A stretch of DNA of 51,359 nucleotides from Mycoplasmatota bacterium (GCA_023132365.1 JAGLYJ010000002.1:1-51359); one strand, 5' to 3'; numbered from the stretch's first letter, positions 8,494 to 17,312 are shown. Translations and numbers: made by a program. Notes: generated by a model not told the origin, from the sequence alone.

Positions 8494-9633
8494 ATGAAAA
8501 CAGAAGTAAAAAGAATTGCACTTCTTACTGGTGGTGGAGATTGCTCGGGATTAAATGCAGTTATTAGAGCGATTGTTAAATCAGCTATATTAAAACATGG
8601 TCTTGAAGTCATTGGTTTTAAAGGCGGGTATCATGGTTTATATACTGATGATTATATTAAGATGGACTTATCTACAGTATCAGGAATATTCCATCAAGGT
8701 GGAACGATTTTGAAGATGTCTAATAAGGATAATTTATTTCATTATAAAACAACAAATGAAGATGGAAAAGTTGTTTATAAGGATGTTTCAGATGTAGCTG
8801 TTGAAAACCTTAAAAAGCATAAAATTGATGTGCTAATTATAATTGGTGGAGATGGAACGCTAACTTCAGCAAGAGATTTTGCTAGAAAAGGAGTTAATGT
8901 TATTGGTATTCCAAAAACAATTGACAATGATGTTCCGGCAACTGAAATCACATTTGGTTATAGGACCGCGTTAGATCATATAATGTTAAGCTTAGATGCA
9001 TTACATACAACTGCATTTTCACACGATCGCGTGATGATTCTTGAAGTTATGGGTAGAAATGCAGGTTGGTTAGCTTTAGAAGGTGGCGTAGCAGGTTCTG
9101 CAGATGTTATTTTGATACCTGAAATTCCATATGATGTTAATTCAGTTGCAAAAACAATATTTGACAGGTATAACAGAGGATCTAGATTTACTATTATCTG
9201 TGTATCTGAAGGAGCAAAGCCAGTTGATGGGAGTGTAACTGTTAAGTCAATTGACAAAGACAGTCCTGATTCAGTTAAACTTGGTGGTTTTGGTAATTTC
9301 TTAGCTAAGCAATTAGAAAAAATAGTAAAACCTGTTACAGGTCAAGAAATTCGCGTTACTAATCTTGGATATATCCAAAGAGGCGGAGTTACAAATCAAT
9401 ATGACCGTGTACTTGGAACTAAATATGGAGCATATGCCGTTGATATGATTTGGCGTCAAGAATTTGGTAGAATGGTCATTATTAGAAATGATAGAATGGA
9501 TTCAGTTAGAATTGAAGAAGTTGTTGGCTCAGGCAAAGTAGGTCAAACAAGTACTGGTGGAGCAAGAATTGTTAATCCACATGGCGACTTAGTTAACTCT
9601 GCTAGAGATATTGGAATCACTTTTGGTGAATAA
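8494..9633 (+). CDS. pfkA: 6-phosphofructokinase, long 'group III' type
   Basis: A 379-residue phosphofructokinase that phosphorylates fructose 6-phosphate in glycolysis. The N-terminal nucleotide motif is LTGGGDCSGLNAVIRA, the active-site block is IPKTIDNDVPATE, and EVMGRNAGWLALEGG is the substrate-binding segment. It is longer than the classic ~320-residue bacterial PfkA. Gly121 (GGDGT) is the residue typical of ATP enzymes, whereas Lys141 (PKTIDND instead of PGTIDND) is typical of PPi enzymes; this pair is known from mixed group III enzymes, most of which use ATP. The start at 8494 is chosen from the homologous MKTEVKRIALLTGG beginning, an AGGTG site, and the promoter position; the open frame extends upstream to 8419. 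Rubrerythrin follows 36 bases later. Confidence 0.93.
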   Translation: MKTEVKRIALLTGGGDCSGLNAVIRAIVKSAILKHGLEVIGFKGGYHGLYTDDYIKMDLSTVSGIFHQGGTILKMSNKDNLFHYKTTNEDGKVVYKDVSDVAVENLKKHKIDVLIIIGGDGTLTSARDFARKGVNVIGIPKTIDNDVPATEITFGYRTALDHIMLSLDALHTTAFSHDRVMILEVMGRNAGWLALEGGVAGSADVILIPEIPYDVNSVAKTIFDRYNRGSRFTIICVSEGAKPVDGSVTVKSIDKDSPDSVKLGGFGNFLAKQLEKIVKPVTGQEIRVTNLGYIQRGGVTNQYDRVLGTKYGAYAVDMIWRQEFGRMVIIRNDRMDSVRIEEVVGSGKVGQTSTGGARIVNPHGDLVNSARDIGITFGE

Positions 9634-9669
9634 AAATATTAAAATAAATTATAATATAGGAGGCTATTC

Positions 9670-10212
9670 ATGGAATTAAAAGGAAGTAAGACAGAACAAA
9701 ATTTGTGGTCAGCTTTTGCTGGGGAATCACAAGCAAGAAATAAGTATACTTATTATGCTTCAGCTGCTAAAAAAGAAGGATTTAACGAAATATCTGATTT
9801 CTTTTTAGAAACTGCTGGTAATGAAAAAGAACATGCAGAAATCTGGTTTAAATTGCTTCATGGGGGTAAAGTGCCTTCAACTGATGTTAATTTAAAAGAT
9901 GGTGCTGCTGGTGAGCATTACGAGTGGACTGAAATGTATAAAGAATTTGCGGAAACTGCAAAAGAAGAAGGATTCAAGAAAATTGCATTCTTATTCGAAA
10001 AAGTTGCAGAAATTGAAAAAAGACATGAAGAAAGATATTTAAAATTATTAGCTAGATTAGAAGGAGACTTAGTATTTAATTCTGATAATAATGAAACAAT
10101 CTGGATTTGTACAAATTGCGGACATATACACGTTGGGAAAAATGCACCTAAAATTTGCCCGGTTTGTGATCATGCTCAAGGATACTTCCGCAGACATGTA
10201 GAATCAGTTTAA
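9670..10212 (+). CDS. rbr: Rubrerythrin
   Basis: A 180-residue rubrerythrin, a non-haem di-iron peroxidase that reduces hydrogen peroxide in the cytosol of anaerobes and microaerophiles. The N-terminal ferritin-like helices carry the iron ligands in FAGESQARNKY, GNEKEHAE and EIEKRHEERY, and the C-terminal rubredoxin-like domain has two CxxC knuckles (CTNCGH and CPVCDH) for the Fe(Cys)4 site. A strong AGGAGG site precedes the ATG. It is probably read through from pfkA and ends at a short, strong terminator. Its presence suggests an anaerobic or oxygen-sensitive lifestyle. Confidence 0.97.
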   Translation: MELKGSKTEQNLWSAFAGESQARNKYTYYASAAKKEGFNEISDFFLETAGNEKEHAEIWFKLLHGGKVPSTDVNLKDGAAGEHYEWTEMYKEFAETAKEEGFKKIAFLFEKVAEIEKRHEERYLKLLARLEGDLVFNSDNNETIWICTNCGHIHVGKNAPKICPVCDHAQGYFRRHVESV

Positions 10213-10221
10213 AAGAATTTT

Positions 10222-10244
10222 GAAGGCGTAAGCCTTCTTTTTTT
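10222..10244 (+). terminator. Intrinsic terminator after rubrerythrin
   Basis: GAAGGC-GTAA-GCCTTC hairpin followed by a run of T. Confidence 0.88.
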
Positions 10245-10251
10245 CTATTTT

Positions 10252-10260
10252 TGGTATAAT
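10252..10260 (+). promoter_or_regulatory. Extended -10 promoter of rsgA-rpe-thiN
   Basis: TGGTATAAT directly after the rubrerythrin terminator; TATAAT at 10255-10260. No convincing -35. Confidence 0.6.
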
Positions 10261-10290
10261 GTTAGTGGAACGATTTTTAGGAGGGCTTAT

Positions 10291-11172
10291 TTGAAAAAAG
10301 GAAGAATTATCAAATTAGTTGGTGGTTTATATACAGTGGTAGATCAAGAAAAGCATTTATTTGTCTTGAAACCATTAGGTGTGTTTAGATATAGAAAAAT
10401 ATCTCCTAAAGTAGGAGATATCGTAGACTTTGATAATGATAATATTCTTAAAGTATATGAACGAGTAAATGAACTATATAGACCAACTATCAGTAATGTT
10501 GATCAAGTGTTATTAGTTAATTCAGCTAAAAAACCAAATTTTAGTTTTTTATTACTAGATAAATTTCTAGCGATGATTGAAGCTTATAATATTTTACCTA
10601 TAATTATAGTAACAAAAGTAGATTTGATGAATGAAGAAGAATTACAAGTGTTAAAATCAAATCTAAGTTATTATGAAAAATATTTCAAAGTAATATATTT
10701 TAGTAAAGTAACTAGAGTTGGAGTGCAAGATGTTTTAGACATAACTAAGAATAAGGTAAATGTTTTAGCTGGACAGACCGGTGCAGGAAAATCTTCCTTA
10801 TTAAACACAATAGACCCAAATTTAAACTTAGAAACAAATGAGATTTCTAAAGCTTTAGGTAGGGGGAAACATACAACAAGACATGTGGAACTCTTTGAAT
10901 TTGGTTCAGGTTATATAGCTGACACTCCAGGATTCTCAAAACTAGAATTTCAAGATTTTCAATCGGATCAGTTGAAATATTATTATCCAGATTTCTTTAA
11001 ATTAAGTGATAAATGTAAATTTCATGAATGCACTCATATTCATGAACCAAAATGTGAAGTGAGACGCTTAGTTGAAATAGGAGAAATTCCAAAATTTAGA
11101 TATGATAATTATGTAACGATATTCCATGAAATACAAGCAATTAAACCAATGTACAGGAGGGATTTAAAATGA
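10291..11172 (+). CDS. rsgA: Ribosome small-subunit-dependent GTPase RsgA
   Basis: A 293-residue circularly permuted GTPase that acts late in 30S subunit maturation. An N-terminal OB-fold (about 1-65) precedes the G domain in the permuted order G4 (TKVDLM), G1 (GQTGAGKSSLLN), G3 (DTPGFS), followed by a C-terminal zinc-binding knuckle with CKFHECTHIHEPKC. The start codon is TTG, supported by an AGGAGG site 6 bases upstream and the normal MKKGRIIK-type beginning. The gene overlaps rpe by 4 bases; rsgA-rpe-thiN is a conserved Firmicutes trio. Confidence 0.97.
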   Translation: MKKGRIIKLVGGLYTVVDQEKHLFVLKPLGVFRYRKISPKVGDIVDFDNDNILKVYERVNELYRPTISNVDQVLLVNSAKKPNFSFLLLDKFLAMIEAYNILPIIIVTKVDLMNEEELQVLKSNLSYYEKYFKVIYFSKVTRVGVQDVLDITKNKVNVLAGQTGAGKSSLLNTIDPNLNLETNEISKALGRGKHTTRHVELFEFGSGYIADTPGFSKLEFQDFQSDQLKYYYPDFFKLSDKCKFHECTHIHEPKCEVRRLVEIGEIPKFRYDNYVTIFHEIQAIKPMYRRDLK

Positions 11173-11807
11173 TTTGTTCACCATCTTTTTTAAGTTGTAA
11201 TTTTAATAAGTTAGAATCTGAAATAAAATCAGTTTCGATTTCAAAATGGCTTCATTTTGATGTAATGGATGGTAAGTTCGTAAATAATTCAACTTATGAC
11301 TATAATATGGTTAAACTTCTAAAACATATTTCGAATCAGTTCTTTGATGTGCATTTAATGATTGAAAAACCTGAAAGAATATATGATAAATATATTATTG
11401 CTGGAGCTGATCTAATTACATTTCATTATGAAGCAACAAAACAGCCTAAAGCATTAATTAGAGCAATAAAAAGCAAGGGAGTTAAAGTTGGGTTGTCAAT
11501 TAAACCAGGCACAGATATTACTGCAATTGAGTCACTTCTTCCTAAACTAGATTTGGTCTTAGTAATGAGTGTTGTGCCAGGAAAAGGCGGGCAAAAATTT
11601 ATTGAGAATTCACTAGACAAAATTAAGTATCTTGAAGATAAGAGAACGGTGAATGGATATAATTATCTAATAGAGGTTGATGGTGGTATTAACTTTGAAA
11701 CCGCTAAGCAAGTTAAGAATGCTGGGTGTGATGTAATAGTTGCAGGATCATTCATCTTTAATTCAAACGAAAGAGAGCAGTTAATTGTGAGGCTTGAAAA
11801 TGTATGA
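11169..11807 (+). CDS. rpe: Ribulose-phosphate 3-epimerase
   Basis: A 212-residue TIM-barrel enzyme that interconverts ribulose 5-phosphate and xylulose 5-phosphate in the pentose phosphate pathway. Visible motifs are SPSFLSCNF at the N-terminus, WLHFDVMDGKFV with the metal-binding His and Asp, VHLMIEKPE, VMSVVPGKGGQKF and the phosphate-binding EVDGGINFETA. Length is typical (about 210-225). It overlaps rsgA by 4 bases and the ATG of thiN by 8. It ends in TGA, used here as a true stop. Confidence 0.97.
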   Translation: MICSPSFLSCNFNKLESEIKSVSISKWLHFDVMDGKFVNNSTYDYNMVKLLKHISNQFFDVHLMIEKPERIYDKYIIAGADLITFHYEATKQPKALIRAIKSKGVKVGLSIKPGTDITAIESLLPKLDLVLVMSVVPGKGGQKFIENSLDKIKYLEDKRTVNGYNYLIEVDGGINFETAKQVKNAGCDVIVAGSFIFNSNEREQLIVRLENV

Positions 11808-12426
11808 TAAAGTCAAAATATTTTGTGGGCCAAATGATTACGATTTTAAGCATTTATACTTCGAGGAAATTAATGAATTTATTATTGGAGTTGACTCAGG
11901 TTTAGAGTATCTAACGAACCTTGATAAACCTGTAGATTTAGCTGTTGGCGATTTTGATTCTATTAATAAAGATATTTATAATAATGTAAAGAGCAAGTGT
12001 AAAGAGATTATCAGATTAGACAAGGATAAGAACATGACTGACTTAGCCTTTACATTAGATCATATTTATAATAACCTTGATTATAATGAAATAGAAGTTT
12101 ATGGTGGAATTAGTGGCAGAGTTGATCACTTTTTAGCAAATGTTAATCTAATAAAAAAATATAACTTTTCAATGAGAGATGATTTACATTACATATACAT
12201 GTTGTCTAAAGGCAAACATATAGTAAACAATTACAAAAAATATATATCATTTTTCGCAATTGAAGATTGTTATAATTTATCCATTAAGGGATTTAAATTT
12301 CAAGTAAATAATTATTACTTAAGTACTAATGATTCATTATGTGTATCTAATGAAGGTAATGGCGAAGTAGATTTTACTAAAGGTAAAATTCTTGTTATAT
12401 GTAGTGATGATAAATCCTTCACATAA
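11800..12426 (+). CDS. thiN: Thiamine pyrophosphokinase
   Basis: A 208-residue kinase that transfers pyrophosphate from ATP to thiamine to give the cofactor TPP. Recognised by VGDFDSINKD (metal/ATP site), DKNMTDLAFTLD and YGGISGRVDHFLANVNLI in the N-terminal catalytic domain; the C-terminal half is the beta-rich thiamine-binding domain. ATG at 11800 is preferred to the TTG at 11794 because GAGG lies 7 bases before the ATG but only 1 base before the TTG. The start lies inside the end of rpe. The gene implies salvage of external thiamine rather than a complete biosynthetic pathway. Confidence 0.93.
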   Translation: MYDKVKIFCGPNDYDFKHLYFEEINEFIIGVDSGLEYLTNLDKPVDLAVGDFDSINKDIYNNVKSKCKEIIRLDKDKNMTDLAFTLDHIYNNLDYNEIEVYGGISGRVDHFLANVNLIKKYNFSMRDDLHYIYMLSKGKHIVNNYKKYISFFAIEDCYNLSIKGFKFQVNNYYLSTNDSLCVSNEGNGEVDFTKGKILVICSDDKSFT

Positions 12427-12491
12427 ACACCATTTATTCTTCATATAAAATTTATTATCTACTTGTATAATATTGTAGAGAGGATGATTGC

Positions 12492-13796
12492 ATGAAAAAA
12501 ATAATATTAAGTTTAAGTCTGTTGGTTGTGACTTTCGGGTTTGTTGGTTGTAATATTGGTACATTTACTGATGAACCAACAACTACTGCAACTAGTACAG
12601 AGGCGCCAACAACTTATACAACAACGATACCAGCAATAACTTCAACAACTTTAGATGAAAACATGATTATCTCTGAAATTTATAACTTGATTTACGAGGA
12701 TTTATATGATGAAATCAAAGCTGAAGTTATAGAAAATATATCTCAAGAAAGATTTGATCAAATTTATCAACAGGTTTTATCAGATTTGAGAAGTGATATT
12801 GAAAGTGGTTCAATAACATTGACTGCAGAAACAGTTGTAGAAATGATTTTAAACATCGAACAAAACTCAGCCAACTCTGTAGTTGGTATTATAGCTTATG
12901 ACGCTACTGGAGCTGGTTTGCAAACTGGTTCAGGTGTGGTATACAAACATGTCGGTGATAAATACTATGTAGTAACTAATGAACATGTTGTACGTGACGG
13001 AATCTCTATTGATATATATTTTGAAGATGGCTCAACAATAAGTGCTAACCTTATAGGCGTAGATGATCTAGTTGATGTTGCAGTACTATCGTTTATTTCT
13101 AGCGAAACATATGAAGTAAGTAATTTTGCTGATAGCTCTCAAGTTGCCAAAGGTGATATAATTTTAGCGGTTGGGCATCCACAAGGGTTTGATTTTTATG
13201 GGAGTATTACAATGGGAATCGTGTCCGGATTAGATAGATATTTTGATATTGATGGCGATGACATAAATGATATGTTCGTTAATTATATTCAACATGACGC
13301 AGCAATAAACAGTGGCAATAGTGGTGGTGCGTTATTTGATATTTACGGCGATGTTATAGGGCTTAATGTTATTAAAATTAGCGCTACAGATGTTGAAGGA
13401 ATGGGTTTTGCTATTCCAAGCAACTTAGTTGCTGCTATATGCAGTGATATTGAGGTATATGGCGTTTCTTTACAGAAACCCGTACTTGGTATCAATTTCT
13501 TAGAGCTAAGGGGACACATCGATTATTTAGTTAATACTATTGGGGCATCAATACCTAATGGGGTGACAGACGGATTTTATATATATTCAGTTGTTGCAGG
13601 TGCAAGTTTTGATGGTTATGTAGAAGCGGAAGATATAATTGTTAGAATTGGTGATGTTGATTTAACTACAGCTGAAGATTTTGTACTTTATTTTTCCAAA
13701 TATTTAGTGGGTGATACTATTTCTATATCGCTTTATAGAAACGGTACACTATTAACATTTGAAGATATTGAATTAAAAGCAAAGGTGGATGATTAA
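12492..13796 (+). CDS. HtrA/DegP-like serine protease, predicted lipoprotein
   Basis: A 434-residue surface protease. Residues 1-20 form a lipoprotein signal with lipobox FVGC (Cys20). A Thr-rich linker (about 28-55) and an acidic helical segment (about 60-120) follow, then the trypsin-like domain with catalytic His165 (TNEHVV), Asp195 (DLVDVAVL) and Ser277 (NSGNSGGA), and a C-terminal PDZ domain (about 350-430). The triad is intact, so an active protease for misfolded or secreted proteins is likely. A TATAAT box at 12466-12471 and GAGAGGAT give it its own start signals. It overlaps the open frame of the paralogous protease gene that follows. Unlike classical HtrA the spacer is long and Thr-rich, as in wall-less relatives. 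Confidence 0.9.
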   Translation: MKKIILSLSLLVVTFGFVGCNIGTFTDEPTTTATSTEAPTTYTTTIPAITSTTLDENMIISEIYNLIYEDLYDEIKAEVIENISQERFDQIYQQVLSDLRSDIESGSITLTAETVVEMILNIEQNSANSVVGIIAYDATGAGLQTGSGVVYKHVGDKYYVVTNEHVVRDGISIDIYFEDGSTISANLIGVDDLVDVAVLSFISSETYEVSNFADSSQVAKGDIILAVGHPQGFDFYGSITMGIVSGLDRYFDIDGDDINDMFVNYIQHDAAINSGNSGGALFDIYGDVIGLNVIKISATDVEGMGFAIPSNLVAAICSDIEVYGVSLQKPVLGINFLELRGHIDYLVNTIGASIPNGVTDGFYIYSVVAGASFDGYVEAEDIIVRIGDVDLTTAEDFVLYFSKYLVGDTISISLYRNGTLLTFEDIELKAKVDD

Positions 13797-13797
13797 T

Positions 13798-15132
13798 ATG
13801 AAGAAAGCTTATATATTTATTGGATTTCTTTTATCTATTTTTACCATCTTAGGTATAAACAATTTATTGAGTAATAATAGTTTAGAAGCAGTTGAAACAA
13901 CGACAATAACTGCAACTACAACTACAACCGTAACGCCTACAACTGACTATAGTGAATTAGTAAGTCAAATATATGAAAGCATTTATGAAGATATTTATGA
14001 AGACATTTATCAAGATGTATTGAATGAATTAAATGATGAATTTTATAATCAAATCTATTTGCAAGTTCAAAATGATCTTGTGAATCTTATTGATCAAGCT
14101 GAATTTAGTATATATCTAGATAAATTCCAACAAGATATTTATGGTGTTGTGGATTTATCTGAAAATAGTGTATTTGGAATAACTGCTTTTAATGATATAG
14201 AAGGAAGTGTTGGTACTGGAGTTGTATATAAATACGACAGTATTAATGAACTTTATTACATCGTTACAAACTATCATGTTGTTGAAGGTGCTACAAATTA
14301 CAAAATTCAATTTGAAGATAATTCAAATGTAGAAGCAAATTTGATTGGGTATGATGCAGTAGTTGACATTGCTGTATTAACATTTAGTAGTGTAGATTTA
14401 CCTGCAGTTGTAAATGTAGCTGCTTTAGGTGATTCAAGTGCAATTAATGTTGGTGAATTTGTAGTAGCTGTAGGAAATCCACAAGGATATGATTTCTATG
14501 GATCAGTATCGCTAGGAATAGCTTCTGGGTTAGCAAGAGAAGTTGATTCTAATAGATACATAAAGTATATTCAGCATGATGCCGCAATTAATAGTGGCAA
14601 TAGTGGTGGACCAATATATAATTTGTCCGGTGAAGTTATCGGAATCAATGTTTTGAAATATGCTACTGTAGATATAGAAGGAATGGGATTTGCAATTCCT
14701 ATTGATCTAGTAAAAGAAGTAACAGAGAGAATCGAAAATGATCAGATTCCTTTAGATACAATTATGCCTAGATTAGGTAGTAGCTTTTATTCAGTTAGTG
14801 ATATAATTGCAGGTGATGAAATTTCAATTAGCGATATGACAATTGATGGTATCCTAGTTGAAAATAAACAAGTTTCTTTACCTACTGGGATAACTGAAGG
14901 AATTGTCGTAAGAACTGTTGATGATAATTTAGCTTTAGATACAGTCCTTAAAGGTGGAGATTTAATAGTAAGAATATATGATGCTGAATTAACCAATTTA
15001 AGCAGTATGGAAGATTATCTATATGATAATTTCTTTGCTGGAGATTCTGTAACATTATATTATTACGATTATCGTTTATTAACAAATTCATATGAATCAT
15101 CATTATCTTCAGTTACAATAACATTAAAATAA
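13798..15132 (+). CDS. HtrA/DegP-like serine protease, membrane-anchored paralogue
   Basis: A 444-residue paralogue of the upstream protease. Residues 5-26 form a hydrophobic signal or anchor without a lipobox cysteine. A Thr-rich linker (about 36-50) and a Tyr/Asp/Glu-rich repeat (YEDIYEDIYQD, about 60-75) lead to the protease domain with His160 (NYHVV), Asp190 (AVVDIAVL) and Ser269 (NSGNSGGP), then a PDZ-like domain with an extra loop of about 40 residues. ATG at 13798 is preferred to 13789 because AGGTGG lies 9 bases upstream of it and directly abuts the other. Only 1 base separates it from the upstream stop. The two proteins differ in anchoring, so they may act at different sites or as a mixed oligomer; that is inference. 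Confidence 0.9.
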   Translation: MKKAYIFIGFLLSIFTILGINNLLSNNSLEAVETTTITATTTTTVTPTTDYSELVSQIYESIYEDIYEDIYQDVLNELNDEFYNQIYLQVQNDLVNLIDQAEFSIYLDKFQQDIYGVVDLSENSVFGITAFNDIEGSVGTGVVYKYDSINELYYIVTNYHVVEGATNYKIQFEDNSNVEANLIGYDAVVDIAVLTFSSVDLPAVVNVAALGDSSAINVGEFVVAVGNPQGYDFYGSVSLGIASGLAREVDSNRYIKYIQHDAAINSGNSGGPIYNLSGEVIGINVLKYATVDIEGMGFAIPIDLVKEVTERIENDQIPLDTIMPRLGSSFYSVSDIIAGDEISISDMTIDGILVENKQVSLPTGITEGIVVRTVDDNLALDTVLKGGDLIVRIYDAELTNLSSMEDYLYDNFFAGDSVTLYYYDYRLLTNSYESSLSSVTITLK

Positions 15133-15140
15133 ACAAAAGA

Positions 15141-15166
15141 AAAAGCAGAGTTCACTCTGCTTTTCT
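15141..15166. terminator. Bidirectional terminator between the protease gene and rpmB
   Basis: AAAAGCAGAG-TTCA-CTCTGCTTTT, a 10-bp stem flanked by A and T runs; it can serve both converging genes. Confidence 0.88.
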
Positions 15167-15187
15167 ATCTTTTTAATCGGTTAAAAT

Positions 15188-15379
15188 CTAAGCTCTATTT
15201 ACTTTTCCGCTTTTTAAAGCTCTTGCAGAAACGTATGCTTTTTTAACAAGACCATTTTCGTCTATAACTTTAACTTTTTGAAGATTAACTTTCCATTTTC
15301 GTTTAGTCGCGTGCATTGAATGGGAACGTGCATTTCCTGACATAGACTTTTTACCTGTAACACTGCATTCTCTTGGCAT
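15188..15379 (-). CDS. rpmB: 50S ribosomal protein L28
   Basis: A 63-residue ribosomal protein of the large subunit. MPRECSVTGKKSMSGNARSHSM and the basic KRKWKVNLQKV stretch are diagnostic for L28. The start at 15379 is chosen because GGAG lies about 8 bases upstream and homologues begin with MP or MAR; the open frame has three extra codons upstream. It has its own promoter and is transcribed divergently from fakA, as in Bacillus. Confidence 0.96.
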   Translation of the reverse strand: MPRECSVTGKKSMSGNARSHSMHATKRKWKVNLQKVKVIDENGLVKKAYVSARALKSGKVNRA

Positions 15380-15418
15380 AATTATCACTCCGTTTCTGTA
15401 AAGATTTCAGCAATAGAT

Positions 15419-15446
15419 ATTTTACCATAAATACAAAAAAATGCAA
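15419..15446 (-). promoter_or_regulatory. Promoter of rpmB
   Basis: On the minus strand TTGCAT (15446-15441), 16-base spacer, TAAAAT (15424-15419). Confidence 0.7.
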
Positions 15447-15494
15447 GTAAAAAAGCATAATATCTCCAACAACTTCGTTTCGTAGGCAAAAATT

Positions 15495-15523
15495 TTGCTT
15501 TTTATAATCTAATATGATATAAT
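15495..15523 (+). promoter_or_regulatory. Promoter of fakA
   Basis: TTGCTT (15495-15500), 17-base spacer, TATAAT (15518-15523), divergent from the rpmB promoter. An 80-base AT-rich leader separates it from the fakA start. Confidence 0.7.
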
Positions 15524-15608
15524 TGCATTGCTTTTTTTGAGTAAAAATAACTTTAAGAAATATCTTATAAAAATAAAAAAAAAATACAAAAAAACAGGAG
15601 ATTATTAT

Positions 15609-17276
15609 ATGTCAACTCATCAAATTGATGGTTCAACATTCAGAACTATTATCAAAAACGGTACCATTCGATTAAAAAATAATATGGATTATATTAACGA
15701 TTTAAATGTATTTCCAGTACCAGATGGAGACACTGGTTCTAATATGTCTGCAACTATGTCTGCTGGAGCAAAAGCAATTGAAAACGTAGAAGATTTATCG
15801 ATTGGTAATGTTTCTAAAGTTTTAGCTAGAGGAATGTTAATGGGAGCTAGAGGAAACTCTGGGGTTATATTATCACAATTATTTAGCGGAATTGCTAAAG
15901 GACTAAAAGGTTACGATGTAGCTGATTGCAAAGTTTTTTCTGAATCATTAAGAAAAGGTGTAGAACAAGCTTATGCTGCAGTTATTAATCCAGTTGAAGG
16001 AACTATGTTAACAGTTTCTAGAGAAGCGGCTGATAGGGCTGTATCTGTATGTAAATCTTGTACAGATTTTGAGCAACTATTTGTTGAATATGTAGAAGAA
16101 CTAGATGCTTCTTTGGAAAGAACACCTGATTTATTACCTGTGTTAAAAGAGGTAGGGGTTGTTGATGCTGGAGCGGCTGGATATATTGAAGTTGTTAAAG
16201 GAATGGTTGATAGTCTTCAAGGTGTTGTTTATGAATACAAAACAGAAGACACTGATTATAAAGTTGACCTAACTCATATCCAACCTAAAACTGGAGAAGA
16301 TTTTGGTTATTGTACTGAATTCATTATGCAAATTGAAAAGATGAATGAATTTAATCAAGCTGATTTTACATCAATGATAAATCCTCTTGGAGATTCACTT
16401 GTAGTTGTTCAAGATGAAAATATATTAAAAGTACATATTCATACTAAAACACCTGGTGATGCACTTAATTTAGCACAGTATTATGGATTCTTTATTAATT
16501 TAAAAATTGAAAATATGAATTTACAACATACAGAAGTGTTATTACACCAAACTATGGAAGAACAAGAAGACTGCGATTGTGGTCATGATCACAGCCATAG
16601 CGTAGCTCCTAATCTAAAGAAAAAATATGCATTAGTAGCTGTTGTTACGGGGAATGGATTAAAAGAAACGTTTATTGAAATGGGATGTGACTATATAATT
16701 GAGGGTGGACAAACAATGAACCCTTCAGTTGAAGACTTTGTTAAAGCAGTAGAACAAATAAACGCAAATCATATTATATTGATACCAAATAACAAAAATG
16801 TTTTATTCTCAGCTGAAACTGCAGCGGGAATGTTAGAAGACCTTGATGTTAGAGTGTTAAAAGCTAAAACAATCTCACAAGGTTACGCAGCACTAACAAT
16901 GTTTGATGCAACTCAAGATATAGATGCAAATCTTGATGAAATGTCAGAATACATTAAAAATGTTAAAAGTGGTGAAGTTACCTATGCAATTAGAGATAGT
17001 GTTTTCAATGGAATTGAAATTAAAAAAGACCACTTTATGGGAATCGTAAATGGTGACTTAATAACAAGCAATCATACTAGATTAGATACTTGTGAAGAAT
17101 TATTGAAGAATATGGTAGATGAAGATTCAGAAATCGTCACCGTTATGTATGGTGAAGATGTAACTAAAGAAGAAGTTGCTACTCTAGAAGAGTATGTATC
17201 AAAAACTTTCCAGGTTGAAGTCGAAGTTATTCGTGGAGACCAAAAAGTTTACTCTTATATCATTACAGTTGAATAG
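15609..17276 (+). CDS. fakA: Fatty acid kinase FakA (DAK2-domain protein, YloV family)
   Basis: A 555-residue kinase that, with a FakB fatty-acid carrier, phosphorylates exogenous fatty acids to acyl-phosphates. The N-terminal DhaL-like ATP domain carries NVFPVPDGDTGSNMS and MGARGNSGVILSQ. The middle domain shows Cys235 and His276/His278 (GYCTEF, KVHIHT), matching the zinc-site Cys and HxH known in this family. The C-terminal lobe is the FakB-contact region. Between them is an unusual CDCGHDHSHS insertion (about 318-327) that could bind metal. ATG 15609 follows CAGGAG; the in-frame start at 15528 precedes a very A-rich stretch and lies at the promoter. No fakB is in the window, and the usual upstream asp23-like gene is missing. 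Confidence 0.93.
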   Translation: MSTHQIDGSTFRTIIKNGTIRLKNNMDYINDLNVFPVPDGDTGSNMSATMSAGAKAIENVEDLSIGNVSKVLARGMLMGARGNSGVILSQLFSGIAKGLKGYDVADCKVFSESLRKGVEQAYAAVINPVEGTMLTVSREAADRAVSVCKSCTDFEQLFVEYVEELDASLERTPDLLPVLKEVGVVDAGAAGYIEVVKGMVDSLQGVVYEYKTEDTDYKVDLTHIQPKTGEDFGYCTEFIMQIEKMNEFNQADFTSMINPLGDSLVVVQDENILKVHIHTKTPGDALNLAQYYGFFINLKIENMNLQHTEVLLHQTMEEQEDCDCGHDHSHSVAPNLKKKYALVAVVTGNGLKETFIEMGCDYIIEGGQTMNPSVEDFVKAVEQINANHIILIPNNKNVLFSAETAAGMLEDLDVRVLKAKTISQGYAALTMFDATQDIDANLDEMSEYIKNVKSGEVTYAIRDSVFNGIEIKKDHFMGIVNGDLITSNHTRLDTCEELLKNMVDEDSEIVTVMYGEDVTKEEVATLEEYVSKTFQVEVEVIRGDQKVYSYIITVE

Positions 17277-17283
17277 AAACTAA

Positions 17284-17312
17284 AGGGGTATTGTTCGATA
17301 CCTCTTTTTTTT
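17284..17312 (+). terminator. Terminator of fakA
   Basis: AGGGGTAT-TGTTCG-ATACCTCT hairpin (one G-U pair) followed by T8. A possible -35 (TTGTTC, 17291-17296) of the recG promoter lies within it. Confidence 0.82.

Noticed and set aside
9641..9660. Promoter immediately before rubrerythrin (TATAAT 9650-9655)
   Set aside because: Transcription would start within or after the ribosome binding site; read-through from pfkA is more likely.
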